DNA of 39,672 nucleotides, taken from Bacteroidales bacterium. Its GTDB lineage: Bacteria > Bacteroidota > Bacteroidia > Bacteroidales > Paludibacteraceae. The stretch lies in contig SFDZ01000016.1 of the NCBI GenBank assembly GCA_004557405.1, positions 1-39,672 of the forward strand, read 5' to 3'. How positions within the stretch are numbered: position 1 is the stretch's first letter; each line of letters opens with the position of its first letter. Positions 7,428-14,905 of the stretch are shown here, in pieces. A program made the position numbers and the translations under genes. The notes beneath the pieces were generated by a model. That model saw only the letters and a program-made list of their open reading frames with translations, did not search any database and was not told where the DNA came from.

Positions 7428-8630
7428 TTATTTGGACGTTGCGCGTTTCAGGCGTTTTTTGATGTTGGCTTGCACAACACACCAATCGATGAGGCAGCCA
7501 AACACGTTCATCAGCAAGATGGCGAGCATCATACCTTCGGGATAGCCGGGATTGAGCACGCGCACCACAATGGCAACAACGCCAATCAGCAAACCATAAA
7601 TCCATTTACCGACTTCGGTGCGTGCTGCAGTTACAGGGTCGGTGGCCATAAACACGGCGCCGAACGCAAAGCCGCCCAACACCAGATGTTCGTACCAAGG
7701 CAGATGGGCAATGGCCGTGTCGGGGCCCCATAAGTTGAACGCCAAAGCCGTGAGTGCACCGCCGGCAAACACAGACAGCATGATTTTCCAACTTGCCACG
7801 CCCGTTGCAATCAGCACCACTGCGCCCAGCAGAATAGCCAATGTAGAAGTTTCGCCCACCGAACCGGGAATCCAGCCGATGAAAGCGTCTAAAAATCCGA
7901 TGGGGTTGCCCAACACATCGTGCATGGCTACGTCGCCCGTAGCCGATGTGGCGAGTTGTCCGAGCGGTGTAGCGCCCGAATAGCCATCGACGGCGTTGCC
8001 TGCCCCCCACCAAAAAGCATCGCGGGTACGCACAAACACTTGGTCGCCCGACATTTTGGTCGGATAGGCAAAAAATAGGAACGCGCGCGTGATGAGCGCC
8101 ACATTGAAAATGTTGTATCCCGTGCCGCCAAACACCTCTTTGGCAAACACCACCGCAAAGGCCGTGGCCACCGCCACCATCCACAGCGGCGTGTCGATGG
8201 GCACGATGAGCGGAATGAGGAAACCGGTTACGAAGAAACCTTCGGCCACCTCTTCGTGTTTCAGTTGGGCAATAACGATTTCGATGCCCAAACCGACAAT
8301 ATAGGCCACCAACAAGGTAGGCAACACCGCCAACAGACCGAAAGCAAATTGTTCCCAAAATCCGGCATCGACGCCAATGGCGCGGAAGTGTTGATAACCC
8401 ACATTCCACATGCCGAACAGCATGGCCGGAATCAGTGCAATGATTACCGTTATCATGGTGCGTTTCGTGTCGATGGCATCGTGGATGTGCGCACCGGTTT
8501 TCTTGGCAGTTTCGTTCGGTACGAACAAAAATGTTTCCACCGCATCGAATAGCGAGTGCAACGGAGCCAACTTTCCGCCTTCGGAGAAAGTCGGTTTCAC
8601 TTTATCTACAAGTTTTTTTACGAAATTCAT
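7428..8630 (-). CDS. nqrB: Na+-translocating NADH:quinone oxidoreductase subunit B (400 aa)
   Basis: NqrB is the large membrane subunit that carries covalent FMN and riboflavin and is central to Na+ transport and quinone reduction. The N-terminus (HIHDAIDTKRTM) is typical, followed by about ten hydrophobic segments. The flavinylation site is Thr221 in DGYSGATPLGQ, which fits the ApbE recognition pattern D-x-x-S-G-A-T. The length is close to the family norm (about 410). It lies 24 nt after nqrA. ApbE, the enzyme that would attach the FMN, is not in this window. Confidence 0.97.
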   Translation of the reverse strand: MNFVKKLVDKVKPTFSEGGKLAPLHSLFDAVETFLFVPNETAKKTGAHIHDAIDTKRTMITVIIALIPAMLFGMWNVGYQHFRAIGVDAGFWEQFAFGLLAVLPTLLVAYIVGLGIEIVIAQLKHEEVAEGFFVTGFLIPLIVPIDTPLWMVAVATAFAVVFAKEVFGGTGYNIFNVALITRAFLFFAYPTKMSGDQVFVRTRDAFWWGAGNAVDGYSGATPLGQLATSATGDVAMHDVLGNPIGFLDAFIGWIPGSVGETSTLAILLGAVVLIATGVASWKIMLSVFAGGALTALAFNLWGPDTAIAHLPWYEHLVLGGFAFGAVFMATDPVTAARTEVGKWIYGLLIGVVAIVVRVLNPGYPEGMMLAILLMNVFGCLIDWCVVQANIKKRLKRATSK

Positions 8631-8654
8631 ATCTCACAATTTTTCATTAACCGA

Positions 8655-10013
8655 TTATTCGAGTTCTTTACGCATATAGTCCAACGCCTCGCGCACGATG
8701 TTTTGCAGTTCCAATTTCGATGTGCAGACATATTCGCACAAAGCGAAATCTTCGGGAGCCACTTCGTAGGCGCCGAGTTGTTCCATTTTGTCCAAATTCT
8801 TGGCTATCATAGCCTTGATGAGTTGTTCGGGCATGATGTCCATCGGGAACACCTTCTCGTATTCGCCGCTAACCACGATGGCGCGATGTCCGCCCAAAAT
8901 ACGGGCATCGTAGTCGTAATGTGCGCGTCCGCAGTGTTTCAGCAGGCGTTGCCACGGATAACTGAGGCTATTGCTGAATTTGTGGAAACGCGGCATTATC
9001 CAGCCAAACATTTCGTTGGCTTCGTCGCCTTCGGCAATGGCGCTGACCACGCCGGCAAACGGGCTGAGTACGGCATCGGCGTCGGCTTGTGTGCCGCTGA
9101 GCACGTTGCCGTTGACGACACGCACTTTGATGCCGCGGCTCAAATCGCAGTTGACGATAGAGGCGATGGCCGTTCCCGACAAGGCCTGCACATAGGCAGG
9201 TTCCAGCACTTCGGGGCCGGCAACGGCTATGGTACGCGTCATATCGAGTTGGCCTGTGCGTGCGAAATGTCCCAGCAAAGCCACATCTTGCACGTTCATT
9301 GTCCACACCGTTTCGCCTTTGTTCACCGGACTCAGGTGGTTGATTTGCACACCGACATTACCGGCGGGATGTGCTCCTGCAAATTCGGTGATTTCGACAT
9401 CGTGCATGTTGCGCAACTCGGCCGAGGTGAACGGCGATACCGAATAATAGACTTTGCCGTCGGTGAGTTTTGCCAACACCGACAAGCCGGTTTGCACATC
9501 GGCAGCGCGGCCTTTGAGCACGAAGTTGTAGTCGGGGGCCAGCGGAGCGGTGTCGAAAGCCGACACGAATATGGCTTTCGGCGTTACGTCGGGATTGGCC
9601 ACCACATCGTAAGGACGCTGACGGATGAGCGCTCCAAAGCCGGCGTTCAGCACAGCATCGAGCAGTTGTGCGCGGTCGGCTGCAAGGTCGATTTTCGGTA
9701 GATCGGCAGCCGTTTGTTTGCCATCGCGTTGCACAGCCACATAGAGCAGTTTACGACGTTCGCCGCGTGCCACTTCAGCCACTATGCCACTGACGGGCGA
9801 AGTAATTTTCAATGTCGGACGGTTTTTGTCGAACAAAAGTACGCTGCCGACTTGTACGGCATCGCCTTCTTTGACAGCCACTTTCGGGGTAAAGCCGTGG
9901 TAGTCGTCGGGGACGATTTTGACCACATCGGGCTGCGTCATCGACACGATGCGCAACTCGGCACGGCCATCCATGGCAATGTCCAACCCTTTTTTCAGTT
10001 TAATCGTTTTCAT
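8655..10013 (-). CDS. nqrA: Na+-translocating NADH:quinone oxidoreductase subunit A (452 aa)
   Basis: NqrA is the peripheral cytoplasmic subunit of Na+-NQR, implicated in quinone binding. The start MKTIKLKKGLDIAMDGRAE is characteristic, and a lipoyl/biotinyl-like fold (KVAVKEGDAVQVGSVLLF) follows at about residues 43-61. The length matches the family (about 446). It is the first gene of the operon, with a well-formed promoter 68-97 nt upstream. No other member of the complex is missing, so the operon should encode a full Na+-pumping enzyme. Confidence 0.96.
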   Translation of the reverse strand: MKTIKLKKGLDIAMDGRAELRIVSMTQPDVVKIVPDDYHGFTPKVAVKEGDAVQVGSVLLFDKNRPTLKITSPVSGIVAEVARGERRKLLYVAVQRDGKQTAADLPKIDLAADRAQLLDAVLNAGFGALIRQRPYDVVANPDVTPKAIFVSAFDTAPLAPDYNFVLKGRAADVQTGLSVLAKLTDGKVYYSVSPFTSAELRNMHDVEITEFAGAHPAGNVGVQINHLSPVNKGETVWTMNVQDVALLGHFARTGQLDMTRTIAVAGPEVLEPAYVQALSGTAIASIVNCDLSRGIKVRVVNGNVLSGTQADADAVLSPFAGVVSAIAEGDEANEMFGWIMPRFHKFSNSLSYPWQRLLKHCGRAHYDYDARILGGHRAIVVSGEYEKVFPMDIMPEQLIKAMIAKNLDKMEQLGAYEVAPEDFALCEYVCTSKLELQNIVREALDYMRKELE

Positions 10014-10080
10014 ATTGTTGTATTTGAGAGTAAAAATCGCAACAAATTGGCAGTTTTGCGAACCGCATATTTTGGCGGCG

Positions 10081-10110
10081 CAAAGTTACTGTTTTTTTCG
10101 GTAAATTCAA
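10081..10110 (-). promoter_or_regulatory. Promoter of the nqrABCDEF operon
   Basis: On the minus strand, TTG (10108-10110), a 19-nt spacer and TAACTTTG (10081-10088) match the Bacteroidota consensus. The predicted leader before the nqrA ATG is about 60 nt. I see no riboswitch-like structure in the leader. Confidence 0.8.
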
Positions 10111-10214
10111 TGTTTTACGGCGAAAAAAAACATTTTTTACAAAAAGCGCACTGTGCACCGCGCCGTTTTCGGCACAAAAATTACATCACACGTCGGCAAT
10201 CCGGATTTTTTTAG

Positions 10215-10222
10215 TAAATTTG
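10215..10222 (+). promoter_or_regulatory. -7 element upstream of the dihydrouridine synthase gene
   Basis: TAAATTTG fits TAnnTTTG. No clean TTG sits 19-21 nt upstream. Transcription should begin near 10228, which supports the ATG at 10237 over an in-frame start at 10153 and implies a leader of about 10 nt. Confidence 0.55.
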
Positions 10223-10236
10223 CATCGAAAATCAAA

Positions 10237-11238
10237 ATGCTGCCCGCCGTGAAGATAGCCGACATAGAATTTGCGCGCCAACCGCTGTTTTTGGCACCGA
10301 TGGAAGATGTAACCGATCCGGCATTCAGGCTGTTGTGCAAGCGTTTTGGTGCCGATTTGGTCTATACCGAATTTGTGAGTGCCGATGCGCTGATACGCAG
10401 TGTGAAACGCACCGAGCAGAAGTTGACCATTCTGCCCGAAGAGCGACCGGTGGCCATACAAATTTACGGTCGCGACATTCCGACAATGGTCGAAGCGGCC
10501 AAAATTGTGGAACAAGCCTGCCCCGATATACTCGATTTGAATTTCGGGTGCCCTGTCAAAAAAGTGGCCGGCAAAGGCGCCGGTTCGGGCATGTTGCGCG
10601 ACATTCCGAAACTGCTCGCCATCACGCGCGAAGTGGTGAAAGCCGTCAACATTCCGGTAACGGTGAAAACACGCCTCGGCTGGGACGACAACTCGAAAAT
10701 CATCGTCGATTTGGCCGAAGCGTTGCAGGATTGCGGCATTCAGGCGTTGGCCATACACGGTCGCACACGCGCACAGATGTACACAGGCGACGCCGATTGG
10801 ACACTGATAGGTGCCGTGAAAGACAACCCGCGCATGCACATTCCTATCATCGGCAATGGCGATGTAACAACCCCACAACGCGCCCGCGAATGTTTCGACC
10901 GCTACGGTGTCGATGCCGTGATGATAGGTCGCGGTGCCATCGGTCGGCCGTGGATTTTCGAGGAGATAAAGCATTTTCTGACCACCGGCGACACCTTGCC
11001 GGCCAAATCGTATGCTTTTCAGGCCGCCATCATCAAAGAGCACATCGAGCGCAGCATCGAGTGGCTGGACGACGAGCGGCGCGGCATTGTGCACAGTCGC
11101 CGCCACTTGGCCTTGACACCGCTATTCAAAGGCATCGACCACTTTCGCCAAACGCGCATCGCCATGTTGCGTGCCGAAACCAAAGCGGAACTCTTTGCCA
11201 TCATCGACGACATTCCCAACCAATTTGCAATAGAATAA
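10237..11238 (+). CDS. dusB: tRNA-dihydrouridine synthase, DusB-like (333 aa)
   Basis: Dus enzymes are FMN-dependent and reduce specific uridines in tRNA to dihydrouridine with NADPH. The TIM-barrel opening LAPMEDVTDPAFR (from about residue 19) is the FMN-binding motif. The catalytic cysteine is Cys105 in NFGCPVKKVAGKGAGS. HGRTRAQMYTGDADW and IGNGDV follow in the expected order for substrate and phosphate binding. I use ATG 10237 because the frame upstream overlaps the promoter. Which Dus subtype it is (DusB or another) cannot be settled from motifs alone. lgt starts 6 nt after its stop, so the two are likely co-transcribed. Confidence 0.92.
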   Translation: MLPAVKIADIEFARQPLFLAPMEDVTDPAFRLLCKRFGADLVYTEFVSADALIRSVKRTEQKLTILPEERPVAIQIYGRDIPTMVEAAKIVEQACPDILDLNFGCPVKKVAGKGAGSGMLRDIPKLLAITREVVKAVNIPVTVKTRLGWDDNSKIIVDLAEALQDCGIQALAIHGRTRAQMYTGDADWTLIGAVKDNPRMHIPIIGNGDVTTPQRARECFDRYGVDAVMIGRGAIGRPWIFEEIKHFLTTGDTLPAKSYAFQAAIIKEHIERSIEWLDDERRGIVHSRRHLALTPLFKGIDHFRQTRIAMLRAETKAELFAIIDDIPNQFAIE

Positions 11239-11244
11239 TGTGAA

Positions 11245-12072
11245 ATGAGCAAAAATCTGCTTTTCGTAACGTGGAACGCCACGCCCGAAATAGGCGAAGC
11301 GTTCGGCATCACTTTCCGTTGGTACGGCATTTTGTTTGCCATCGGGCTGTTTTTCGGCGGTTGGTACACCTACAATCGCTGCAAGCGAATAGGCTACACG
11401 CAGAGTCAATTTGAATCGTTGCTGATTTACCTGTTCGTCGGCATATTTATCGGTGCGCGATTAGCCCATTGTCTGTTTTACGAACCCGTTTATTATTTGT
11501 CGCATCCGCTGGAGATGTTGCTGCCGATAACCATTTATCCCGATGGTCGGTGGGTATTTTCTGGCTATCACGGTTTGGCAAGCCATGGCGGTGGTGCCGG
11601 TGTAGCCATTGCGGTATGGATTTTTTGCAAGCGCCACAAAACCGCCTTTTGGCCGTTGGCCGACATTTTGGCCATAGCCACCCCTTTGGCCGGCGCTTTC
11701 ATCCGATTGGGCAACTTGATGAACAGCGAGATAGTAGGCGCTCCGACAACGGTGCCTTGGGCGTTTGTATTTCCGCTGTACGACGGTGTACCACGCCATC
11801 CGGCACAACTGTACGAAGCCGCCTTCTACTTGCTTCTATTCGACTGTATGTGGTTGATGCACAACAAGTTGAAAGACATACCCGATGGTGTGTCGCTCGG
11901 CATTGTATGTGCGGCGATAGGTGCGTTTCGTTTCGGCATCGAATTTTTGAAAGAGGTGCAATCGCCTTTTGAGCGCGGCATGGCACTCGACATGGGGCAA
12001 TGGCTCAGTCTGCCGCTGATTGCTGTCGGCATAGGCATCGTGGTTTATCGGTTGCGCAAGCGACATCAATAG
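11245..12072 (+). CDS. lgt: Prolipoprotein diacylglyceryl transferase (275 aa)
   Basis: Lgt transfers diacylglycerol from phosphatidylglycerol to the lipobox cysteine of prolipoproteins, the first step of lipoprotein maturation in the inner membrane. It has about seven membrane segments and these family motifs: GARLAHCLFYEP (70-81), SHGGG with His114, RLGNLMNSEIVG with Arg154, RHPAQLYE (184-191), and RFGIEFLKE with Arg229. The last two Arg residues correspond to essential ones in the E. coli enzyme. The gene is intact. Its 3' end overlaps the convergent gene by 7 nt. Lipoproteins encoded earlier in the window would be substrates of this pathway. Confidence 0.96.
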   Translation: MSKNLLFVTWNATPEIGEAFGITFRWYGILFAIGLFFGGWYTYNRCKRIGYTQSQFESLLIYLFVGIFIGARLAHCLFYEPVYYLSHPLEMLLPITIYPDGRWVFSGYHGLASHGGGAGVAIAVWIFCKRHKTAFWPLADILAIATPLAGAFIRLGNLMNSEIVGAPTTVPWAFVFPLYDGVPRHPAQLYEAAFYLLLFDCMWLMHNKLKDIPDGVSLGIVCAAIGAFRFGIEFLKEVQSPFERGMALDMGQWLSLPLIAVGIGIVVYRLRKRHQ

Positions 12073-12731
12073 TAATCGTCCTCGATGGTTGATGTTTGTC
12101 GTTGCTGCGTCTTCGGTTGTTTCTGTTGCACACCCGCGCAATAGCGGTTATAAATCGGCAGCACTTGTTCGAATTTATTTAATCCTATAAGACTGAAAAT
12201 CAAGCCTAACGGTTCAATCAACAAACAGGCACAGGCTGCGATGGTCCAACTGCGTGCTTTGGTGTGTTGTGCATAGGCTTCGGGGCAGTTTTCGTGCAGG
12301 AAACTATAAAATTCGGACTCTTTCATCACGCGGCCGTCATCGGTGCAATAGCGATACTTCGGTCGTTTTTTACCTTCGACTTTCACCTTTTTATAACTAA
12401 TGTGCGGCAACTGTGCCGTGGTTGTGGTTTCGGGTGCGGGCATGGGTGTTGCCTTTGCGGCGGCTTTGGGTGCCGTCTCCGGCGAGGATGCCTTTTGTTT
12501 CTCGAACACTTGCACTTCGCCCGTTTTGTAAATGACCGCCGCCACATCTTTCACATACATGACAAAAGTCGGTCCATCGGGATTTGAAAATTTTTTGTAA
12601 CGCAGTTCCGTAGGCGACACTTCGGTGATGACAGCCTCGATACGCTCAGCCTTGGTAGTTACAATAACATCTTGAGCAACAAGCGTTTGCGCAAATAGCA
12701 AACACATCGATAATAACATTTTTGTTTTCAT
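12066..12731 (-). CDS. Secreted or membrane protein of unknown function (221 aa)
   Basis: I choose the ATG at 12731 because it opens a signal peptide (MKTKMLLSMCLLFAQTLVAQ); the longer in-frame start lies upstream of the predicted promoter. After the signal comes a small beta-rich module (IEAVITEVSPTELRYKKF, then GPTFVMYVKDVAAVIYKTGE) of a kind common in Bacteroidota secreted proteins. A Pro/Ala/Thr-rich linker, a basic segment (KKVKVEGKKRPKYRY) and one hydrophobic helix (SWTIAACACLLIEPLGLIF) follow. The tail is Gln/Thr-rich and ends EDDYY. No enzymatic motif is visible. It is convergent with lgt, overlapping by 7 nt, and divergent from the gene at 12926. Confidence 0.72.
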   Translation of the reverse strand: MKTKMLLSMCLLFAQTLVAQDVIVTTKAERIEAVITEVSPTELRYKKFSNPDGPTFVMYVKDVAAVIYKTGEVQVFEKQKASSPETAPKAAAKATPMPAPETTTTAQLPHISYKKVKVEGKKRPKYRYCTDDGRVMKESEFYSFLHENCPEAYAQHTKARSWTIAACACLLIEPLGLIFSLIGLNKFEQVLPIYNRYCAGVQQKQPKTQQRQTSTIEDDYY

Positions 12732-12803
12732 AAGACAATAAGTTAAATTAAACAATCTACATTGGGTTGTCAAGCGGGAGATGCCGCTACAACAAACACA
12801 CTG

Positions 12804-12811
12804 CAAAGATA
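12804..12811 (-). promoter_or_regulatory. -7 element for the gene at 12066-12731
   Basis: TATCTTTG on the minus strand fits TAnnTTTG. The -33 region has no perfect TTG. The predicted leader is about 65-70 nt. Confidence 0.55.
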
Positions 12812-12911
12812 GGCCGATAGTTTTTGAGAAACACACAGTTTGGTGCAGTTTTAGGTTACACAAAAAGTGAGTTTATGGTTACAAATGTGTATAAAATGCA
12901 AAAAAAACTCG

Positions 12912-12919
12912 TAACTTTG
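12912..12919 (+). promoter_or_regulatory. -7 element placed directly before the start codon of the gene at 12926
   Basis: TAACTTTG is identical to the nqr -7 element. The usual start of transcription, 3-7 nt after it, falls at or a base or two before the ATG at 12926, which would make the mRNA leaderless or nearly so. No clear TTG sits at -33. Confidence 0.5.
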
Positions 12920-12925
12920 TCGGCG

Positions 12926-13612
12926 ATGAAAACATTAGACACAACAGCATGGTTGAAATCGTTTTCGCCCCGCGACTTCAAAACGACCTGCGTCATCACC
13001 CTTGCACCCGGTCTGCATGGCATCAGCGAAGTGATGACCAACGAACGTGCCCGAAAAATCAACCTCGATTTGGCGCGTGAGATTATGCATCTGATTGAAA
13101 CTGCACAATGTCAGGAAAATGTAGAAATTATTTTTGCCAGCGACATTAAGCGGTATATCCGCCGGCTGAGCGAGAAAGGATTGGGTGCTTTAGTTGTAAC
13201 CGACAAATTCGAAATCGAGGTGCCGTTCTATCAACTGCACATTGCCTTGCCGCCATTGGCCAAGGCTATTTACATTTTGTATATGCGCCACAGCGAAGGG
13301 CTTTACCGCAAGCAGATTGCCAACGGCGACATCGCCGAAGAGTTGTACAACATTTATCGTATTCTGCGCCCTAATAGCACTGCCGACCATCTGCGCAAGA
13401 CAATAAGCGATTTGACTGATTTTTCGAAGAAAAATCTCGACCGTCAGATGACACTCATCAACCACAGATTCAAAAAAGCCTTGGGCGAGCATGCGAAACA
13501 CTATTTACCGACCGGTGCGCACAAGAGTCAACCGCGCAGCCTCGATTTTACGCGCGTTACCTTTCGGCTGCCGCCCGCGTTGGAGAATTTATCATCCCCA
13601 TCGGGCAAATAG
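12926..13612 (+). CDS. Hypothetical protein, mostly alpha-helical C-terminus (228 aa)
   Basis: I do not recognise the family with certainty. The protein has no signal peptide or membrane helix, so it is probably cytoplasmic. The middle segment ALPPLAKAIYILYMRHSEG followed by KQIANGDIAEELYNIYRIL looks like a helical, possibly winged-helix-like module seen in Bacteroidota proteins of unknown role, and the C-terminal third is basic. The longer frame up to 12824 is rejected because a -7 element lies inside it. A perfect 15-bp hairpin follows the stop codon. It is monocistronic. Confidence 0.68.
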   Translation: MKTLDTTAWLKSFSPRDFKTTCVITLAPGLHGISEVMTNERARKINLDLAREIMHLIETAQCQENVEIIFASDIKRYIRRLSEKGLGALVVTDKFEIEVPFYQLHIALPPLAKAIYILYMRHSEGLYRKQIANGDIAEELYNIYRILRPNSTADHLRKTISDLTDFSKKNLDRQMTLINHRFKKALGEHAKHYLPTGAHKSQPRSLDFTRVTFRLPPALENLSSPSGK

Positions 13613-13623
13613 CCACGTTAAAC

Positions 13624-13653
13624 AATAAACGCCACAAATTTGTGGCGTTTATT
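13624..13653 (+). terminator. Hairpin terminator after the gene at 12926
   Basis: Perfect 15-bp inverted repeat with arms AATAAACGCCACAAA and TTTGTGGCGTTTATT, beginning 11 nt after the stop codon. The T-rich end is short, so it may also act as an mRNA 3'-end stabiliser. Confidence 0.7.
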
Positions 13654-13675
13654 ATTAGATAGAACGACTCCGGCT

Positions 13676-13795
13676 TTACTCGCAAACGCCGCGTACAGAG
13701 AAACCGAATCTACGTTCGATGTTATTTACATACAATTCATCTTTGGTGAACCCAAAGAAATAGGCCTTCAACGGATCCGTATAGAGAGAACTTGA
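13676..13795 (-). pseudogene. 3' remnant of a Fib_succ_major/FISUMP-type surface protein gene
   Basis: Reading the minus strand to a TAA at 13676-13678 gives 39 codons: SSSLYTDPLKAYFFGF, then KDELYVNNIERRF, then GFSVRGVCE. The pattern WSS-x-Y...AY.F.F...V.VNN..R..GFSVR.V is the typical C-terminus of the Fib_succ_major (FISUMP) domain in secreted Bacteroidota and Fibrobacter proteins. Immediately upstream the frame meets a stop (TAG near 13805), and no signal peptide or longer domain exists, so only the tail of a former gene remains. The rest of 13796-13930 holds no gene; AAAACGA / TCGTTTT arms at 13823-13847 form a weak hairpin. Confidence 0.68.
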
Positions 13796-13930
13796 CAAAT
13801 GCGGCTACAACAATCTTATGATAAAACGAATCGATTTTAATCGTTTTAGTAGTCGCTAATTTGTAAGTACTCCAATTGTAAGTAGTGTCCGGATTCGTTT
13901 CGTTTATTCTCTACTCTTTATCTTTTGGAA

Positions 13931-14446
13931 TTATTCAAGGTCTGCACCAGAGCGCTTTGCTGCCGACCTGCCGTCTGCTACATGAATCAGGGTGCGCAGA
14001 TAACTGCGGCGCGCATTAGGATACAAAGGATGGGTTTCTTTTCCTCGCAACGACATGTGGAAACGTATGGCGAGGAACTCTTGCAAAGACAGAGGTACTT
14101 CCAGTTGCTTGATGACCCATGCCGATTTGCGTCCATGACCATCCATGCGAAACTGTCCGTGCACATCGCATAAGTCGTGCAACAATGCCGCAAACACAAT
14201 GCTCTCCCGGCTTGTGTCTAAAGCAGCCTGATTGCCCGATGCCTTGTCCTGATTCCATTGGCAGAGGGCAAAACGCATAGTCTGCAAGGCATGGTCTGCC
14301 AAGCCGCCTCGATAGCGATGATGGCGATGGCAGGATTGGATATAAAAACCAGATTCACGCATATAGTGCAACAAGTTGTTGATGTTCGGTTTGTTGGTTG
14401 CAAGCAACTCTTGCTCTATCTGTTTGAGAGGAGAATAAGGAGACAT
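13931..14446 (-). CDS. HD-domain phosphohydrolase-like protein (171 aa)
   Basis: HD-superfamily enzymes use His/Asp-bound metal ions to cleave phosphoesters or phosphoanhydrides. Here a His-rich opening (CHRHHRYRGGLADHALQTM, residues 39-57) is followed by AALLHDLCDV with the HD pair His90-Asp91, then HVADGRSA with a late Asp. The GGLADHALQTM spacing recalls the YhaM/HD exonuclease type, but the protein is short and lacks an OB domain, so the substrate is uncertain. It has no signal peptide. It lies between the FISUMP remnant and the terminator of the giant gene and appears monocistronic. Confidence 0.8.
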   Translation of the reverse strand: MSPYSPLKQIEQELLATNKPNINNLLHYMRESGFYIQSCHRHHRYRGGLADHALQTMRFALCQWNQDKASGNQAALDTSRESIVFAALLHDLCDVHGQFRMDGHGRKSAWVIKQLEVPLSLQEFLAIRFHMSLRGKETHPLYPNARRSYLRTLIHVADGRSAAKRSGADLE

Positions 14447-14517
14447 AAAGAGATTTGTTGTTAGAGGATTGTGGCTTTCGCAATGTACGTTTCGTCTAAA
14501 TTTTTAGTGGATATTCA

Positions 14518-14525
14518 CAAATGTA
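14518..14525 (-). promoter_or_regulatory. Possible -7 element for the HD-domain gene
   Basis: TACATTTG on the minus strand fits TAnnTTTG and lies about 70 nt before the ATG at 14446. The -33 region is AT-rich without a clear TTG. Confidence 0.4.
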
Positions 14526-14610
14526 AATAATAGTTAATGCTTTTTTTATAAAATATCTGACGTAAAACGCTTTCTACGCCAATGCAAAAATCGTATATTT
14601 TTCTTGTTTG

Positions 14611-14650
14611 ACAAAAAAACACACCATCGCCCTGAAATTCAGAGCGATGG
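14611..14650 (-). terminator. Rho-independent terminator of the giant gene
   Basis: On the minus strand, a stem CCATCGCtCTGA / TCAGgGCGATGG with a 3-nt loop is followed by TGTG and seven T, about 30 nt after the TAA at 14681-14683. Confidence 0.88.
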
Positions 14651-14680
14651 ATGTCTGTTTATTGCGGCAGCGATGCTGCT

Positions 14681-14905
14681 TTAATGTACGATAACTTTCA
14701 CAATTTCGGTGCCGATGTGTACCAAATAGACACCGGCCACCGGCACACGCACCGTATAATGGGTGGTGTGTTGCTTGTAGTCGAGCAACTGACCGATGGA
14801 GTTGTACACGAATATGTCGGTTTCGTTGTCGCACTCGACAAAAATGCGGTCGTTCTGCACATAAACTACGCTGCCCGTTGTAACGTCGGTCAGTGCATCG
14901 CTGAT
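14681..14905 (-). other. T9SS type A-like C-terminal sorting domain of the giant protein
   Basis: The last ~75 residues contain IFVECDNETDIFVYNSIGQ, then YTVRVPVAGVYLVHIG and a final KVIVH. This matches the Por/T9SS type A pattern (V.VYn..GqlL ... aGvYlV.i ... kviv). In this family it targets the protein to the type IX translocon and is normally removed during surface attachment. Confidence 0.85.

Noticed and set aside
12732..12863. N-terminal extension of the minus-strand gene at 12066-12731
   Set aside because: It would place a Cys-rich, non-signal sequence ahead of an obvious signal peptide and would span the -7 element at 12804-12811.
13823..13847. AAAACGA/TCGTTTT hairpin as a terminator or attenuator
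   Set aside because: The stem is only 7 bp with low GC content, and it is not placed at the end of an intact gene.
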